The notes under the pieces were generated by a model that saw nothing but the letters and a program-made list of their open reading frames with translations, did not search any database and was not told the DNA's origin. Below are positions 34,352-43,500 of a stretch of 64,000 bases of DNA, in pieces (positions within the stretch are counted from its first letter, which is position 1; the number at the start of each line of letters is the position of its first letter). This DNA is from Paenibacillus_AB sp036577625 (GTDB taxonomy: Bacteria > Bacillota > Bacilli > Paenibacillales > NBRC-103111), in assembly GCF_036577625.1 (NCBI RefSeq), contig NZ_JARBDC010000011.1:1-64000 (forward strand), given 5' to 3'. A program made the translations under genes and the position numbers.

Positions 34352-35902
34352 TCAGATCAGCGACATGCCGTGGCGGCCGGAGGAGCCCGGCGATTTGCGC
34401 TTGTCGATCAGACGGTTGATCGCGTCGATGTACGCTTTGGCGCTCGCCTCCAAAATGTCGGTGCTGACGCCGCGGCCGTGCACGGAAACGTCGCCCTGCT
34501 TCAAGACGACGTGAACGTCGCCGAGTGCGTCTTTGCCGTGCGTAACCGATTTGATCGAGTAATCTTCGAGCTCGACCTCTTCTTTCGTCGCCTTGTCGAT
34601 CGCCTTGTAGATCGCATCGACGGAGCCGTTGCCGATCGCCCCTTCCTCCAGCATGCCGCCTTCGGCCTGAACGATGCGGACGGTCGCCATCGGCACCGAC
34701 TGGTTGCCGTACGAAAGCTGGATCGTATCGAGCACGTACACTTCCGGCGTCTGGACGAGCTTCTCCTCGAGCAGCGCGCGAATGTCCTCGTCGGTGACGT
34801 TTTTCTTCCGGTCGGCGAGCACCTTGAACTTCGCGAACGCTTCGTTCACCTGGTCCTCGCTCGGCTCGTAGCCCATATCGATCAGCTTCTCGCGGAACGC
34901 GTGGCGGCCGGAATGCTTGCCGAGCACGAGCTTGCTTTCCTTCAGGCCGATCGTGTCCGGGGAGATGATTTCGTACGTCGTCTTCTCCTTCAGCATGCCG
35001 TCCTGATGGATGCCGGATTCGTGCGCGAACGCGTTGGCGCCGACGATCGCCTTGTTGCCGGGAACGATCATCCCCGTCAGCTTGCTGACGAGCCGGCTCG
35101 TGCGGGCGATCTCGTTCAGCACGAGCGACGTCTTCGCTTCGAACAAATGCTGCCGCGTCTCCAGCGCGAGCGCCACTTCCTCGATCGCGGTGTTGCCGGC
35201 GCGTTCGCCGATGCCGTTGATCGTGCCTTCGATTTGGTCGGCGCCGTTCAAAATGGCGGCGAGCGCGTTGGCCGTCGCCATCCCCAAATCGTCGTGACAG
35301 TGGGCGCTAAGCTGGATTTTTTCGATGCCGGGCACGTTTTCCTTCAGCGTCCTGAAAATGTTGCCGTATTCGCTCGGGTACAAATACCCGACCGTATCCG
35401 GAATGTTGACGACCGTCGCCCCGGCTTTGATGGCCATTTCCGTCACTTCGCACAAAAAGTCGAGCTCCGTCCGGCCGGCGTCCTCGGGCGAAAATTCGAT
35501 TTTGCCAAAATATTTTTTCGCGTATTTGATCGCCGCCTCCGCCGTTTCGAGCACTTGATGCTTTTCCATGCGCAGCTTGTGCTTCCGGTGGATCGGCGAC
35601 GTCGCGAGGAATAGATGCAGGCAAGGGTCCTGCGCGTTTTTCAGCGCTTCTCTCGCCGCTTCGATATCCTGCTCGCGGGAGCGGGACAGCGCCACGACGC
35701 TGACGTTTTTCACGGCGCGGGCCACCGCGTCGACCGCGGCCAAATCGCCCGGCGACGCCGCCGGAAAGCCGGCTTCCATCCGGTCGACCCCCAGCTTCTC
35801 GAGCTGAAGGGCGATTTCGACCTTTTCCTGGGTATTCAAATTGACGCCCGGAGACTGCTCCCCGTCGCGCAATGTCGTGTCAAACACGTAAATTTTCCGC
35901 AT
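34352..35902 (-). CDS. leuA: 2-isopropylmalate synthase
   Basis: 516 residues from the ATG at 35902, preceded by TAGGAGGTG. First enzyme of leucine synthesis: condenses acetyl-CoA with 2-ketoisovalerate. The catalytic barrel has FDTTLRDGEQSPGV, QLSAHCHDDLGMATAN (metal HxH) and GNTAIEEVAL; HESGIHQDGMLK marks the hinge. The C-terminal LeuA allosteric domain, which gives leucine feedback, is present (about 390-510). It is the last gene of the ilvB-ilvN-ilvC-leuA operon, 181 nt downstream of ilvC, with a strong hairpin in the spacer. Confidence 0.97.
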   Translation of the reverse strand: MRKIYVFDTTLRDGEQSPGVNLNTQEKVEIALQLEKLGVDRMEAGFPAASPGDLAAVDAVARAVKNVSVVALSRSREQDIEAAREALKNAQDPCLHLFLATSPIHRKHKLRMEKHQVLETAEAAIKYAKKYFGKIEFSPEDAGRTELDFLCEVTEMAIKAGATVVNIPDTVGYLYPSEYGNIFRTLKENVPGIEKIQLSAHCHDDLGMATANALAAILNGADQIEGTINGIGERAGNTAIEEVALALETRQHLFEAKTSLVLNEIARTSRLVSKLTGMIVPGNKAIVGANAFAHESGIHQDGMLKEKTTYEIISPDTIGLKESKLVLGKHSGRHAFREKLIDMGYEPSEDQVNEAFAKFKVLADRKKNVTDEDIRALLEEKLVQTPEVYVLDTIQLSYGNQSVPMATVRIVQAEGGMLEEGAIGNGSVDAIYKAIDKATKEEVELEDYSIKSVTHGKDALGDVHVVLKQGDVSVHGRGVSTDILEASAKAYIDAINRLIDKRKSPGSSGRHGMSLI

Positions 35903-35954
35903 CCTGTCCACCTCCTATGTCGGAATCGGGGCGGCAGCCCCACATAACACAGAA

Positions 35955-35984
35955 GTTCAATCCCCCACGGATGGGGGATTGAAC
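35955..35984 (-). repeat. Perfect hairpin in the ilvC-leuA spacer
   Basis: A 13-bp perfect inverted repeat (gttcaatccccca / tgggggattgaac) with a CGGA loop and no T-run. It lies 53 nt upstream of leuA. Confidence 0.75.
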
Positions 35985-36083
35985 CCGTTTGTCGCTCCCG
36001 TTCAAAGAGCCGTTGCCTTCGTTAAAGCGCTAAAGCAGCGATCGGCGGCGGCGCTTGCCGAAAAACAAGCCGCCGGCGTCGTC

Positions 36084-37076
<993 letters not shown>

Positions 37077-37111
37077 TGGATAAGTTCCTCCTTGATCTTA
37101 TTAACAACCCT

Positions 37112-37191
37112 GTAAGTGGGCGTCCGAACGGGCGAACGAGTCGGTTGCCGTTTCGTACATCGGGGGCTCGTCCGCTCGGACCCCCACTTAC
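37112..37191 (-). repeat. 80-nt long inverted repeat in the ilvN-ilvC spacer
   Basis: Arms at 37112-37127 and 37176-37191 are complementary at 15 of 16 positions (GTAAGTGGGcGTCCGA against TCGGACCCCCACTTAC). A weaker inner inverted repeat (cgaacgggc / gccgtttcg) nests within. There is no T-run. Confidence 0.75.
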
Positions 37192-37245
37192 GGATTGCCT
37201 ATGTTCGAGTGCAGCGAGGGCGCGAACGCATGCGCCCCAGCCGTC

Positions 37246-37737
37246 TTACTTCGCCGCGCCGCGAATCATCGCGGTGACGCCGGTTCTGGAAAACTCGCGG
37301 ATGCCGTAAGGCTTGAGCAGCTCCGCCATCGCGTCGATTTTGTGCGTATCGCCGACGACCTGCACGACGAGCGACGACGGTCCGATGTCGACGACGGCGG
37401 CGCGGAACGTCTCGACGACGCCGAGAATTTCCGGCCTCATGCCCGGTTCGGCGCTTACTTTAATGAGCGCCAGCTCGCGGGCGACCATCGGGTGCGAGCT
37501 CAGATCGACCACCTTGATGACGTCGATCAGCTTGTACAGCTGCTTCTGCACCTGCTCCAGCGTCCGCTCGTCGCCGGTCGTCACGATGACCATCCGGGAA
37601 AGTCCGGGTTCCTCGGACTCTCCCACGGTAATGCTTTCGATATTGAAGCCCCGGCGTCCGAACAAGCCGGAAACGCGCTGCAAAACGCCGGGCTGATTGT
37701 TGACCAAAACGGATATCGTATGCTTCGTCTCGCTCAT
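37246..37737 (-). CDS. ilvN: Acetolactate synthase small (regulatory) subunit
   Basis: 163 residues. The N-terminal ACT domain (HTISVLVNNQPGVLQRVSGLFGRRGFNI) binds valine for feedback inhibition, and the C-terminal ALS_ss_C domain follows. The ATG overlaps the ilvB stop by 4 nt (ATGA), giving coupled, near-equimolar synthesis of the two subunits. Second gene of the ilv-leu operon. Confidence 0.96.
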   Translation of the reverse strand: MSETKHTISVLVNNQPGVLQRVSGLFGRRGFNIESITVGESEEPGLSRMVIVTTGDERTLEQVQKQLYKLIDVIKVVDLSSHPMVARELALIKVSAEPGMRPEILGVVETFRAAVVDIGPSSLVVQVVGDTHKIDAMAELLKPYGIREFSRTGVTAMIRGAAK

Positions 37738-39479
37738 TCCGAATCCCCCAGTAACATCTGACTTAAAGTGCTGCCCTGCGTAACCATCGGGTAGACGTTC
37801 TCCCCTTTGCGCACGACGAAGTCGATGACGACCGGACCCGGCGTTTCAAGCGCCTCCTGCCATGCTTTGCGGGCTTCTTCCTTGTTCGTCGCCCGCAGTC
37901 CTTTCACGCCGTACGCCTCGGCCAGCTTCACGAAGTCCGGGCTGCCCGCCAGGTCGATATGGCTGTACCGGTTGTCGTAAATGATTTCCTGCCACTGCCG
38001 TACCATCCCGAGCACCTGGTTGTTGATGATGACGACTTTGACCGGAATGTTGTTGATGGCGCAAATCGCCAGCTCCTGGGCGCACATTTGCATGCCGCCG
38101 TCGCCGTTGATCGAGACGACCAGCTTATCCGGATTGCCCATTTGCGCGCCGATCGCGGACGGGAAGCCGAAGCCCATCGTGCCGAGTCCGCCGGACGAAA
38201 TAAGCGAGCGCGGGTGCTGGAACTTGTAAAACTGCGCCGCCCACATTTGATGCTGTCCGACGTCGGTCGTTACGATCGCTTCGCCCTTCGTCGTTTCGCT
38301 GATCATTTCGATAACGAACTGCGGCTTCAGCTCCTCGTCCGAATCGCTGTACTTGAGCGGGAATTGCGTCTTGAGCAGGGCGATTTCGGCGATCCATTCC
38401 TTCGAGCGGGCCGGCTTCGCCTTCAGGTTGGCCAGCTGCAGCACCGCCTTGACGTCGCCGACGACCGGAATGTCCGTCTTGACGTTTTTGCCGATTTCCG
38501 CCGGGTCGACGTCGATATGGGCGATCGTCTTCGCGTTCGGCGCGAAGCCGTCCAGCTTCATCGTCACCCGGTCGTCGAAGCGCGAGCCGATCGAGATGAG
38601 CAGATCCGCGTTTTGGATCGCATGGTTCGCCGTATACGTGCCGTGCATGCCGGGCATGCCCATCCAAAGCTCGTGCGCGCTCGGGAATCCGCCCAAGCCG
38701 AGCAGCGTCGTCGTGATCGGAATATGCGTCTTGTTCACGAACTCGACGAGCTCCGGCGCGGCGTTCGCGTAAACGACCCCGCCGCCGGCGATGATGACCG
38801 GACGCTCCGCTTCCTCGATCGCCTGCAGCAGCTTGTCGATTTGCAGCTTGTTCGGCTGCACCGTCGGATTGTAGCCGCGAATGTTGACCGAATCGGGGTA
38901 AACGAACTTCGTTTTATGCGCCGACACGTCCTTCGGAATATCGATCAAAACCGGACCTTTGCGGCCCGTATTCGCGATGTGGAACGCCTCGTGAACGATG
39001 CGCGGCAAGTCTTCGACTTTGCGCACCAAGTAGCTATGCTTCGTAATCGGCATCGTGATGCCGGTAATATCCGCTTCCTGGAAGGCGTCGGTCCCAATGG
39101 CGCTCGTAGCTACGTTGCCGGTGATGACGACGAGCGGCACCGAATCCATATAGGCGGTGGCGATCCCGGTGACCAGGTTCGTGGCTCCCGGTCCGGACGT
39201 CGCGATGCAGACTCCGACTTTCCCGGTAGACCTCGCATATCCGTCGGCGGCGTGGATCGCGCCTTGTTCGTGGCGGGTGAGCAAATGCTTGAAATCCGGA
39301 TTGCCGTGCATCGCGTCGTAAATGTACAACACGGCGCCGCCCGGGTAACCGAAGACGCAATCCACTCCCTCCAAAAGCAGCGAACGAAGCAAAATCTCCG
39401 AACCGGAGATGACGTCCGGCTGAAGCAGCTTATGGCGAAGTTGTTCCTTAGACAGTGTAGCTTCCATTTGAGCACACAT
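37734..39479 (-). CDS. ilvB: Acetolactate synthase large (catalytic) subunit
   Basis: 581 residues from the ATG at 39479, preceded by GAGAGGAGGG. Thiamine-diphosphate enzyme that condenses pyruvate with pyruvate or 2-ketobutyrate. TPP-activating Glu in RHEQGAIHAADGYAR, FAD-domain region GIGSRFDDR-like SIGSRFDDRVTM, and the metal/TPP motif NGDGGMQM...NNQVLGMVRQWQ. First gene of the operon, under a T-box leader that should read uncharged leucyl-tRNA. Confidence 0.97.
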   Translation of the reverse strand: MCAQMEATLSKEQLRHKLLQPDVISGSEILLRSLLLEGVDCVFGYPGGAVLYIYDAMHGNPDFKHLLTRHEQGAIHAADGYARSTGKVGVCIATSGPGATNLVTGIATAYMDSVPLVVITGNVATSAIGTDAFQEADITGITMPITKHSYLVRKVEDLPRIVHEAFHIANTGRKGPVLIDIPKDVSAHKTKFVYPDSVNIRGYNPTVQPNKLQIDKLLQAIEEAERPVIIAGGGVVYANAAPELVEFVNKTHIPITTTLLGLGGFPSAHELWMGMPGMHGTYTANHAIQNADLLISIGSRFDDRVTMKLDGFAPNAKTIAHIDVDPAEIGKNVKTDIPVVGDVKAVLQLANLKAKPARSKEWIAEIALLKTQFPLKYSDSDEELKPQFVIEMISETTKGEAIVTTDVGQHQMWAAQFYKFQHPRSLISSGGLGTMGFGFPSAIGAQMGNPDKLVVSINGDGGMQMCAQELAICAINNIPVKVVIINNQVLGMVRQWQEIIYDNRYSHIDLAGSPDFVKLAEAYGVKGLRATNKEEARKAWQEALETPGPVVIDFVVRKGENVYPMVTQGSTLSQMLLGDSE

Positions 39480-39529
39480 AAGTGACCCTCCTCTCAAAGT
39501 TTAGACAAACGAGTGCGCGCAGGAACGAA

Positions 39530-39883
39530 CAAAAAAACCCTTTCGCCCGCGGCGCACGAATGCGCGAACGGGACGAAAGGGTTATCTCTTCCGTGGTACC
39601 ACCCAAGTTTGCCGCATGCCTCACGACATACAGCCTTAGCAAGTGCGGGACGCCTCGAGGTCGTCCGATACTTGCGGCACGGTAACGTGTGCCATCCCGA
39701 TTTCCCCTAATAGCGCGGCATCCGGTCGGGACGGCCGTCGTTCAGGGAAACAGCTCCGAGGTGAGCTCGTCGACAAGGGATTATGGCTTAGGTTTCAGCA
39801 CATCCTTAAGCTCTCTGGTACATAAGAGCCCTTATCACTTCGTCCTCTTCATAGCCGATAACGCAATGGTTTGAATAATGTTA
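39530..39883 (-). ncRNA. T-box leader of the ilv-leu operon (probably tRNA-Leu)
   Basis: The minus strand between promoter and ilvB has the T-box parts in order: stem I with GAAGAGGACGAAGTGATAAG, the distal AGAGAG...GTGCTGAAA elements, a specifier region GACGAGCTCACC that offers CUC (leucine), the T-box sequence GGGTGGTACCACGG (plus 39591-39604), and a terminator stem. When uncharged tRNA pairs with the T-box, the antiterminator forms and ilvB is transcribed. The specifier assignment is by position and by analogy with the B. subtilis ilv-leu leader. Confidence 0.9.
39533..39583 (-). terminator. Regulated terminator of the T-box leader
   Basis: Minus-strand aaccctttcg pairs with cgaaagggtt and is followed by seven T residues; the left arm competes with the T-box antiterminator. 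Confidence 0.88.
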
Positions 39884-39889
39884 GGTTTA

Positions 39890-39917
39890 ATTATAACATT
39901 CGCGCCCGAATAGTCAA
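39890..39917 (-). promoter_or_regulatory. Sigma-A promoter of the ilv-leu operon
   Basis: Minus-strand TTGACT (plus 39912-39917), 16-nt spacer, TATAAT (plus 39890-39895). Confidence 0.85.
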
Positions 39918-40094
39918 TACCTTTGTTTTTCCCCCGGCGGCCCGGACTTATCACGAATCGGACGCGCCGGCTCCTTCCGCCGGCGAAGCGGGATGACCCG
40001 GCTCGCCGCCGCTGCAGGCCGGTTAACGGTCTCATGGGGCGGGGCCGCTAATTCGGCGACGGCAAGTCGCATTGCTTCATGCCGCCGCAAAACG

Positions 40095-40117
40095 AAAAAA
40101 CCGCCCTCCCGGGCGGC
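40095..40117 (-). terminator. Intrinsic terminator of infC-rpmI-rplT
   Basis: Minus-strand stem ccgccc / gggcgg followed by six T residues. Confidence 0.85.
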
Positions 40118-40128
40118 TTCGATTGGCG

Positions 40129-40488
40129 TTACGCGTTCACTTTTTGCTTCGCGGCGTTGGCCAGGCTCGTGAATGCTTTCGAGTCGTTGACGGCCAGATC
40201 GGCGAGCATTTTGCGGTTCACTTCGATGCCGGCCAGCTTCAGGCCGTGCATCAGCTTGCTGTAAGACAAACCGTTCAAGCGGGCGGCCGCGTTGATCCGC
40301 ACGATCCACAGCTTGCGGAAGTTGCGCTTCGTTTGACGGCGGTCGCGGTACGCGTACATCAGCGATTTGAGCACTTGCTCTTTCGCCGTTTTAAACAGTC
40401 TATGTTTGGAGCCGTAATAGCCTTTCGCGAGCTTCAATATTTTTTTGCGACGACGTGCGCGGACGATACCGCCTTTTACCCTTGCCAT
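40129..40488 (-). CDS. rplT: Large ribosomal subunit protein bL20
   Basis: 119 residues, full length, highly conserved (MARVKGGIVRARRRKKILKL, YRDRRQTKRNFRKLW). Structural protein needed early in 50S assembly. In Bacillota L20 also binds the infC leader to repress the operon. Last gene of infC-rpmI-rplT, followed by a terminator. Confidence 0.98.
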   Translation of the reverse strand: MARVKGGIVRARRRKKILKLAKGYYGSKHRLFKTAKEQVLKSLMYAYRDRRQTKRNFRKLWIVRINAAARLNGLSYSKLMHGLKLAGIEVNRKMLADLAVNDSKAFTSLANAAKQKVNA

Positions 40489-40551
40489 TTGTAAAATACC
40501 TCCTGATCGTTATTGAGCCTCGGCCGGCTCTCGGACATGTCGAATTTGCGC

Positions 40552-40752
40552 TTATTTCAGGTTGGCGATTTGCTGCTTCAGGCGAGCCACGTCGCCGGAC
40601 GCCATGATCGGCGATTTGCCCAGGCGCTGCTTTTGGCTTTTGCCTTTGCCGAACATCAGATGGTTTTTGTACGCTTTGTATCTTCTGACTTTACCGGTAC
40701 CGGTAACTTTGACGCGGTCTTTCAAGCTGCTGTGCGTTTTCATCTTAGGCAT
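40552..40752 (-). CDS. rpmI: Large ribosomal subunit protein bL35
   Basis: 66 residues (MPKMKTHSSLKDRVKVTGTG, then a Lys/Arg-rich tail), family length. Lies between infC (24 nt upstream) and rplT (63 nt downstream). Confidence 0.97.
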   Translation of the reverse strand: MPKMKTHSSLKDRVKVTGTGKVRRYKAYKNHLMFGKGKSQKQRLGKSPIMASGDVARLKQQIANLK

Positions 40753-40776
40753 TATGGGAAGTCCTCCTCGTAGAAA

Positions 40777-41292
40777 TTAGCTTTGCGGTTTCGGCGACAA
40801 AATCATGATCATGCTGCGGCCTTCCAGCTTCGGCCGGCGTTCGACGATCGAGTCGTTCTCGACTTCGGCCGCCATCCGCTCCAGCACCTTTTGCCCGATG
40901 TCGGCGTGCGTAATTTCGCGCCCGCGGAAGCGGACGGTCAGCTTCACTTTATCGCCGTCAGCCAAAAATTTAATGACGTTGCGAAGTTTGGTCTGGAAGT
41001 CGTGCTCATCGATCGTAGCCGTCAGACGAATTTCTTTGATTTCGACGATCTTTTGATTTTTGCGGGCTTCCTTCTCTTTCTTCTGCATCTCGTAGCGGTA
41101 TTTGCCGTAATCCATAATGCGGCAAACCGGCGGTTTTGCGGTCGGAGCGACATTCACGAGATCGAGATTGGCGTCGGCCGCAAGCTGCATCGCCTCGCGG
41201 AACGGCTTGATGCCGAGCTGCTCTCCGTCGGGCCCGATAAGACGTACTTCCTTCGCGCGAATTTCGTCATTGATCAAATGGTCCTTACTAAT
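40777..41292 (-). CDS. infC: Translation initiation factor IF-3 (AUU start)
   Basis: 171 residues from an ATT codon at 41292. The frame reads ISKDHLINDEIRAKEVRLI, matching the N-terminus of B. subtilis IF-3, and a perfect AGGAGGTGG lies 7 nt upstream of the ATT. A TTG at 41277 would cut off these conserved residues and has no ribosome site. AUU starts let IF-3 repress its own mRNA by rejecting non-canonical start codons. The N-domain, linker (QKKEKEARKNQK) and C-domain (IDEHDFQTKLRN) are intact. First gene of the operon. Confidence 0.95.
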   Translation of the reverse strand: MSKDHLINDEIRAKEVRLIGPDGEQLGIKPFREAMQLAADANLDLVNVAPTAKPPVCRIMDYGKYRYEMQKKEKEARKNQKIVEIKEIRLTATIDEHDFQTKLRNVIKFLADGDKVKLTVRFRGREITHADIGQKVLERMAAEVENDSIVERRPKLEGRSMIMILSPKPQS

Positions 41293-41529
41293 CGTATTCC
41301 ACCTCCTAGTAGTCCCCCAAAAGCGACGTGAAGCTTCGAAGGTTCGTCCGGGTACTTTGGGGTGCCCCCGGAAAACCCGTCAAACAAACAAAAAAGATGC
41401 GGACGACAAACGCCCACATCTTACGATGACAATAGAACACTGCAAAGGTTCCGTTCCGTCGTATATACCCGCCGATCGTGTCGGCCAAGGTGAGAAGCGG
41501 GCGCTTCTGCTTGTTTACGCTATGAACAC
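41293..41529 (-). ncRNA. infC leader (L20-type attenuator)
   Basis: About 235 nt of leader separates the promoter from infC. It contains a strong intrinsic terminator (plus 41387-41422). This is the arrangement of the L20 leader known in low-GC Gram-positives, where excess L20 promotes premature termination. I identified it by position and terminator, not by matching the full covariance model. Confidence 0.7.
41387..41422 (-). terminator. Attenuator terminator in the infC leader
   Basis: Minus-strand stem aagatgtgggcg / cgtccgcatctt followed by TTTTTTG. Confidence 0.85.
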
Positions 41530-41535
41530 CTTCAT

Positions 41536-41565
41536 ACTATACCATTGCCGCTATTATTTTGTCAA
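41536..41565 (-). promoter_or_regulatory. Sigma-A promoter of infC-rpmI-rplT
   Basis: Minus-strand consensus TTGACA (plus 41560-41565), 18-nt spacer, TATAGT (plus 41536-41541). It lies just after the stop codon of the glycosyltransferase gene. Confidence 0.8.
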
Positions 41566-41566
41566 C

Positions 41567-42805
41567 TTACACCTGCTTGCTCTTCACGTCTTCGAAGCGG
41601 ATGACGCGGGTATGCTGCGTATGGCTCCACTGCTTGTTGTTTTGCGTGAAAAACGCGTACAGCGTAATCGGCCACCACGACGCCAAATAAACGGGGTACA
41701 AAATGAGCGACGCGTACATTTTCCACGACTTCACTCTCTCGAACGCCATCGCGAGCGGGAAACCGAGATAGACGAGCATCGTGACGACGACCATCAGCCA
41801 AGTCGGCAAATAATCGTAAAGCGACGTAAAGTGGCGCGTTCCCGGCAATGCGACGTCAACCCACAAAATGGCGCTGAAAATGAAGCCGAGCAGCACGTTG
41901 TAGACGTTGAACGTGTAAATGGCGGTGTCGATCTTCGCCCAGCTGCGCTCCCTGATGCCCTGCCACAGCAGCGGGAAGAAGTACCGGCGCGCGACGTCGA
42001 AATGTCCTTGCATCCAGCGAAGCCGTTGTCTGGCCGACGCCTTGAACGTCAGCGGCTTCTCGTCGTACACCTTCGCTTCGTAGCACATCGTCGGATTGAT
42101 GCCGCGCTTCACGCAGCGGACCGTAAATTCCAAGTCCTCGACGAGGCTCGTCGCGCCCCAGCCCATTTCCTTGAGCAGGTTCGATTCGAAGCACATGCCG
42201 GTGCCGCCGAGAAAGTTGGCCAGCTTCAAATTCGTGCGGGGCAGCTGCCACAGCCGGTTGCAAAACCAGTACGTGATGGCGTAAGCGGCCGTAATCCACG
42301 AATCTCCCGGGTTTTTCGTGTCCAAATAAGCTTGAACGACTTTCGAGCCGGAGCACAGCTCGTTGTTCATATGCTGCAGGAAGTCCGGATTGACGAGGTT
42401 GTCGGCGTCGAGAATGACGACTCCGTCGTACGACTTCGGCATTTTCCAAAGCTCTTTCAGCATCCATTCGATCGCGTACCCTTTGCCGCGAAGGCTCGGA
42501 TTGTTGCGGACGCAAGCGTATACGCCCATCTGTCTCGCAATGTCGGCCGTGCGGTCGGTACAGTTGTCGCAAATGACGAAAACGTCGTACAGTTCCTTCG
42601 GGTATTCGAGCTGCTTCAAATTGTCGATCAGCGCCCCGACGACCTTCTCTTCGTTGTGGGCGGCTATAAGCACCGCGAATCGTTTTTGGGCGTTAAAGTG
42701 CGCCGTCCGCTTTTTCCGGTAAAACCCGAAGAACGAGAAAAACAGCGAATATCCTCCGAGTAACGCCAGAAGCACCTGCACGGCAAGAATGATGATGTCC
42801 AGCAT
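41567..42805 (-). CDS. Processive family 2 glycosyltransferase, membrane-bound
   Basis: 412 residues from the ATG at 42805, preceded by AAGGGGG. One N-terminal helix (about 4-28), a cytoplasmic GT2 domain (about 42-290) and four or so C-terminal helices. Catalytic motifs: LIAAHNEE, VILDADN (DxD, 133-135), TSLVEDLEF (ED) and QRLRWMQGH (the Q-x-x-RW of processive enzymes). This layout is shared with hyaluronan, N-acetylglucosamine polymer and cellulose synthase-like proteins, so it probably polymerises or transfers sugars to an exported polysaccharide or lipid. The product is not known. It is alone on its strand, upstream of the infC promoter. Confidence 0.88.
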   Translation of the reverse strand: MLDIIILAVQVLLALLGGYSLFFSFFGFYRKKRTAHFNAQKRFAVLIAAHNEEKVVGALIDNLKQLEYPKELYDVFVICDNCTDRTADIARQMGVYACVRNNPSLRGKGYAIEWMLKELWKMPKSYDGVVILDADNLVNPDFLQHMNNELCSGSKVVQAYLDTKNPGDSWITAAYAITYWFCNRLWQLPRTNLKLANFLGGTGMCFESNLLKEMGWGATSLVEDLEFTVRCVKRGINPTMCYEAKVYDEKPLTFKASARQRLRWMQGHFDVARRYFFPLLWQGIRERSWAKIDTAIYTFNVYNVLLGFIFSAILWVDVALPGTRHFTSLYDYLPTWLMVVVTMLVYLGFPLAMAFERVKSWKMYASLILYPVYLASWWPITLYAFFTQNNKQWSHTQHTRVIRFEDVKSKQV

Positions 42806-43500
42806 GATGTTGACCCCCTTACACCCGAATGTTCTCTCTGCAATATGGTTCGGTGTATGTTTTTGGTTTTCTGACGTAGCCGAATATGATTTTCCCCTGT
42901 TTGCAGCCATTTGTCAAAATCGTTATTCCGCTCGATTCTGTCGGATTGATGAGGAAAATCGGTATTGCGGCAGGAGGAAACGAAGGACTCGCGGGTTCCA
43001 GCAGATTCCTTCTTATTTTCATCCAATTGCGCTAATTTTACTATTCGATTACAGAAATGTTACAAAACCATTATTTGCCGCGTCGGGCCGTCGTCCCCCC
43101 TATTATACTTGGCAGCCCGTCCGGAACACAACCTCATGAAGGTCCTATTTTTGTTCATACAGTTCGGACCGATTCGACTTTTCCGGACGACTTCCCGCTT
43201 CTTGCGCCGGCGGCGTAGCCAGGAACCGGCATTACCCGACAGCCGGCAGCGCCAGGGATGCGCTGCCCGAACAAAACGGGGCAGCCGCATTCGAAAAAAA
43301 GCGGTCTACCCATAATAACGCACAATCCCCCCGAATGGTTACAAACAATATTTCGCCCGACCGGATTAAAGCGTTTTCGATCCGACTTTCGCATTTCCTT
43401 TCGATCCGCAAGGCCGATTTTATATTCCCCTAACAATTGTAGCTTACAATTAGCGCGAATATACTTTCGAGCCGCATTTTGTCCGGGAGGGATGAACCGC
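42806..43500. other. 695-nt interval without a recognised gene
   Basis: Open frames on both strands in this interval have no ribosome site or family-like sequence. It holds the upstream regions of two divergent genes, a 7-bp-arm palindrome at 43435-43451, and a GC-rich middle in which I recognise no known riboswitch. Confidence 0.6.
43435..43451 (+). promoter_or_regulatory. Operator-like palindrome upstream of the PAP2 gene
   Basis: AATTGTA (43435-43441), 3 nt, TACAATT (43445-43451), a perfect inverted repeat 50 nt upstream of the start codon. A TATATT about 15 nt earlier could be the -10 box. Confidence 0.5.

Noticed and set aside
43060..43330. Riboswitch upstream of the PAP2 gene
   Set aside because: No c-di-GMP, c-di-AMP or other familiar riboswitch consensus could be matched by eye; a covariance search would be decisive.
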